A stretch of DNA of 36,938 bases from Pseudomonadota bacterium (GTDB lineage Bacteria > Desulfobacterota > JAPLJL01), in the NCBI GenBank assembly GCA_026388655.1, contig JAPLJI010000075.1, positions 1 through 36,938 of the forward strand, given 5' to 3'. Numbering within the stretch: the first letter of the stretch is position 1; each line of letters starts with the position of its first letter. This document shows positions 34,617 through 36,938 of this stretch, one piece after another. Both the position numbers and the translations under genes were made by a program. The notes below the pieces were generated by a model that saw nothing but the letters and a program-made list of their open reading frames with translations, was not told the origin of the DNA and did not search any database.

Positions 34617-36113
34617 CTACTTTTCAATCACCACGAAGAACGCCTGGCCTTCCCTTTCCACCAGTAACAGGATGGATTTTCCCTTTTCCGCCCGGGCCAG
34701 CTGTTTTTGATAATCCTCGAAATTCTGGATGGGCTTCCGGTTGACCTGCCGGATGACATCTCCAATTCGTAACCCGACCTCCTCGGCGGGACTGCCCTGG
34801 ATCACCCCGGTGACCACCACCCCGCGGCGGTCCTTCACCCCGAGTTCCTGGGCGGTCTCCGGGTTCAATTCCTGGACCTCGATCCCGAGGTCATTCGCGG
34901 GAACCTGGCCCGGTTCGACCTGGGCCAGCTGTTCGTCCTTGAGTTCGCCGACCTCGATCGACATCTCTTTTTCCTTCTTATCCCGAATGATAATCACCCT
35001 GGCTTTTTTCCCGATCGGGGTGGTGGCCACCAGGGCGGGCAGATCATGGTGGGAAGTGATTTTCTTGCCGTCGAATTCCACCACCACGTCCCCCACCTTG
35101 AACCCCGCCTTATCCGCGGGGCTCCCCGGAACCACCTGCGAGACCAGGGCCCCTTCCTTGGCCTTCAGATCCATGGATTCGGCCAGGTCCGGGGTCAGGG
35201 TCTGGATCAAAACCCCGAGATAACCCCGGGTCACCTTGCCCTTTTCCTTGAGCTGGGGCAGGAAATCCTTGGCCATGTTGATCGGGATGGCGAAGCCGAT
35301 CCCTTGCCCTCCCGCCACGATTTGCGAGTTGATCCCGATCACCTCGCCCTTCATGTTGATCAGGGGTCCGCCCGAGTTGCCGAAATTGATCGACGCGTCG
35401 GTCTGGATGAAATTGTCATAGGGTCCCGACCCGATGATCCGGCCGATGGCGGAAACAATCCCGGCGGTCACCGTGTGGGAGAGCCCGAAGGGATTGCCGA
35501 TGGCCATGACCCAGTCCCCCACCTGGAGTACGCTGGAGTCGCCCAGCGGGGCGAAAGCCAGATCCTTTTCCTCGATCTTGATCAAGGCGATGTCCGTCTT
35601 GGCATCCCGGCCGATGAGCTTGGCGTCGTAGCGCTTGTCGTTGTCCAGGATCACCTTGATCTCGTCGGCCCCCTCGATCACGTGGTTGTTGGTCATTATG
35701 TAGCCATCCTCGGAGATGATGAAGCCCGAACCGAGGCTCCGCTGTTTCATTTCCGGGCGGGGGGTTCCCTCGAAATATTTGAAAAATTCCTCGAAAGGAT
35801 CCCCCTGCTGGCCTTGGCCCCGCCTCTGCGGCATCTGGAACATCGACCTTCCCCCTTTGAAGGTTTTGGTGGTATAGATGTTCACCACCGTGGGGGAAGA
35901 CTGTTTGGCCAGCGCGGCGAAAGACGGGCACCCGGAGGGATTGGGCGCGACCACCGGCTTGGACGCCGCGGGGACCGGAGCGTTCTGGGTTTCCGCCTTG
36001 ACGGTCGCGTTGGGCAGGAACGGCAAGCCCGGAAACTCGGCGGAAAGAAACATCCCCCCGATAAAAGCCCCGAGAACTACCCCCAGAAAAATGAACCAAT
36101 TTTTGCGATTCAT
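34617..36113 (-). CDS. htrA: Periplasmic serine protease HtrA/DegP family (S1C)
   Basis: 498 residues. The N-terminal helix (WFIFLGVVLGAFIGGMFLSA) is a signal or signal-anchor. The protease domain contains His in TNNHVIEGADE (about 143), Asp in KTDIALIKIEEKDL (about 172) and Ser in NFGNSGGPLINMKGEV (about 247), a complete triad. PDZ1 (about 285-375; GYLGVLIQ..., GSPADKAGFKVGDVV) and PDZ2 (about 400-495; GSPAEEVGLRIGDVIRQVN) follow. It degrades or refolds damaged envelope proteins. AGGAGG lies five bases before ATG 36113. It sits in a quality-control cluster with clpB downstream and a second Clp ATPase upstream. Confidence 0.96.
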   Translation of the reverse strand: MNRKNWFIFLGVVLGAFIGGMFLSAEFPGLPFLPNATVKAETQNAPVPAASKPVVAPNPSGCPSFAALAKQSSPTVVNIYTTKTFKGGRSMFQMPQRRGQGQQGDPFEEFFKYFEGTPRPEMKQRSLGSGFIISEDGYIMTNNHVIEGADEIKVILDNDKRYDAKLIGRDAKTDIALIKIEEKDLAFAPLGDSSVLQVGDWVMAIGNPFGLSHTVTAGIVSAIGRIIGSGPYDNFIQTDASINFGNSGGPLINMKGEVIGINSQIVAGGQGIGFAIPINMAKDFLPQLKEKGKVTRGYLGVLIQTLTPDLAESMDLKAKEGALVSQVVPGSPADKAGFKVGDVVVEFDGKKITSHHDLPALVATTPIGKKARVIIIRDKKEKEMSIEVGELKDEQLAQVEPGQVPANDLGIEVQELNPETAQELGVKDRRGVVVTGVIQGSPAEEVGLRIGDVIRQVNRKPIQNFEDYQKQLARAEKGKSILLLVEREGQAFFVVIEK

Positions 36114-36168
36114 CTTGCCTCCTGCCTTGGTTTAAGAATTAATTTCCTAGATGTCCAAATTCAAAATT

Positions 36169-36248
36169 CCCCCTCACCTCAATCCCTCGGGCGAGGACCC
36201 TCAGGGTCGAGGGAAAGAGATCCACCCTGAAGGGGAGGGTGAGGGGTT
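36169..36248. repeat. Inverted repeat between the DUF1844 gene and htrA
   Basis: CCCCTCACC near 36169-36178 pairs with GGTGAGGGG at 36238-36246. Inside it GACCCTCAGGGTC (36196-36208) is a perfect 6-bp dyad. A related CCTCCCC/GGGGAGG tract lies between pth and rplY. It may stop or slow transcription from the upstream genes. Confidence 0.55.
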
Positions 36249-36251
36249 TCG

Positions 36252-36773
36252 CTATTTTCCTTCCGGGGAGCCGTATTTTTTGACCTTTTCCACGAACCGC
36301 ATCCGGAGATCGGTCAGCAGGTCGTTTAAAAGCATCTCCTCGTCCTGGCTGAGATTGCCCTTGGTCTTTTCCTTGATCATGGACAGGATATCAATGGTCT
36401 GCTGGGCCAGGGGCAGTTCCACCGTAGTCTCCCGGGAGAGCGGATCAGGCACCTCCCCGAGGTGGATCATCACCGAGGTGGCCAGGGAAAGCACAAAACC
36501 GGAAAAATCGATCTCTCCCCGGGGATGGGCCGGTTCCCGCGGCTCCGAAGCGGCTTCCGGATGGGGTTTATCCTTTCTCCGGAAAAACCCGCGTTTCTTT
36601 TCCCGGGGCGGCTCCTCCGCCCGGGGCCCGGCCGGGGCTTCCTCCTGGGATTCCTTCTGGGTGGCATCCTCCGGGCGAACCGTCACGTCCCCTTTCTCGT
36701 CAATGACGAACCTTCTCCGATCGGTTACCTTCAAATCCTGGTCTTCTTCTTGATCCTTCATCGGTTCATTCAC
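36252..36773 (-). CDS. DUF1844 domain protein
   Basis: 173 residues from GTG 36773, or 169 from ATG 36761, which has a better-spaced GGGGGTGA. The first ~85 residues are charged and disordered-looking (many E, K, R, P; KKRGFFRRKDKPHPEAASEP). The C-terminal 85 residues are DUF1844: DFSGFVLSLATSVMIHLGEV, PDP, LAQQTIDILSMIKEKTKGNL and LLNDLLTDLRMRFVEKVKKY. The function is unknown. The family is usually a short helical cytoplasmic protein of ~90-120 residues, so the N-terminal extension is long. Its start overlaps the 3' end of the Clp-type ATPase gene, indicating co-translation. Confidence 0.85.
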   Translation of the reverse strand: MNEPMKDQEEDQDLKVTDRRRFVIDEKGDVTVRPEDATQKESQEEAPAGPRAEEPPREKKRGFFRRKDKPHPEAASEPREPAHPRGEIDFSGFVLSLATSVMIHLGEVPDPLSRETTVELPLAQQTIDILSMIKEKTKGNLSQDEEMLLNDLLTDLRMRFVEKVKKYGSPEGK

Positions 36774-36938
36774 CCCCCATCTCTACTTTGACTAACCCGT
36801 TGGCCTCCAGGACCAGCTTAAATATATCTCCGGTTTTCCAGTCCCGGGTAAGTGGAATTCTAACCAGCTCGTCAATCTTGCGCTTCAGGAAACGCGCCCC
36901 GAACTTCAGGTTGAAACCGACCTCGCTTAGCCTCCGGG
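36766..36938 (-). CDS. Clp-type AAA+ ATPase, C-terminal end only
   Basis: 56 codons and a TGA are visible, in frame from 36936. RRLSEVGFNLKFGARFLKRK, then IDELVRIPL and GDIFKLVLEANG, align with the D2 small domain of Hsp100 proteins, for example [20 protein letters not shown] in the ClpB of this window. The usual Pro after GAR is Phe and the end is shorter, so it is a divergent member and not a second ClpB copy. Too little is visible to name it ClpA, ClpC or ClpB-like. Its stop lies inside the DUF1844 reading frame by eight bases. Confidence 0.7.
   Translation of the reverse strand, partial: RRLSEVGFNLKFGARFLKRKIDELVRIPLTRDWKTGDIFKLVLEANGLVKVEMGGE

Overview
The window looks like a piece of a GC-rich, diderm-type bacterial genome. 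Exported M16 peptidases, an HtrA protease, a probable lipoprotein and a Tat substrate all point to an envelope with a periplasm. Gene content (secreted M16 pair, NTF2/beta-lactamase hydrolase, IS481-type transposase, DUF1844 protein, and the block ispE, tRNA-Gln, prs, rplY, pth, ychF) would fit an uncultured lineage near Acidobacteriota/Aminicenantota. That placement is inference from gene content only. Both ends of the window cut through genes.

Left part (1-8370), mixed strands. A secreted serine hydrolase runs off the left edge. Next come an overlapping two-gene lipid operon (flippase-like membrane protein, then a CDP-alcohol phosphatidyltransferase fused to a nucleotidyltransferase-like domain), a decayed tyrosine-recombinase fragment, a secreted M16 pair (one catalytic, one lacking the zinc motif), and a 5'-truncated IS481-like transposase followed by two copies of a probable IS end.

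Right part (8370-36938), almost all minus strand. In transcription order from the right edge: C-terminus of a Clp-type ATPase, DUF1844 protein, HtrA protease, ClpB, a Crp/Fnr regulator, IspE, tRNA-Gln, Prs, ribosomal protein L25, a broken peptidyl-tRNA hydrolase gene, YchF, a Tat-exported iron-sulfur protein, a small membrane-anchored unknown, an SDR epimerase with an unusual C-terminal domain, the glycogen block glgB, GH57, malQ, glgP, a lipoprotein SGNH hydrolase and a CHASE3-PAS-GGDEF cyclase. The only plus-strand gene here is a BaiN/YhiN-type flavoprotein that looks acquired.

Working together: GlgB, GH57, MalQ and GlgP form an alpha-glucan storage/turnover set, with no synthase or ADP-glucose pyrophosphorylase visible. 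HtrA, ClpB and the second Clp ATPase form a protein-quality-control group. Prs, L25, Pth, YchF, IspE and tRNA-Gln form a housekeeping block.

Two observations stand out. First, many intergenic gaps of the right part hold AT-rich 'word repeats' (degenerate 5-8 nt words repeated and often inverted), frequently abutting stop codons and in one case replacing the expected ribosome-binding region of ychF. Second, pth, normally essential, has an out-of-frame internal deletion of about 50 codons.
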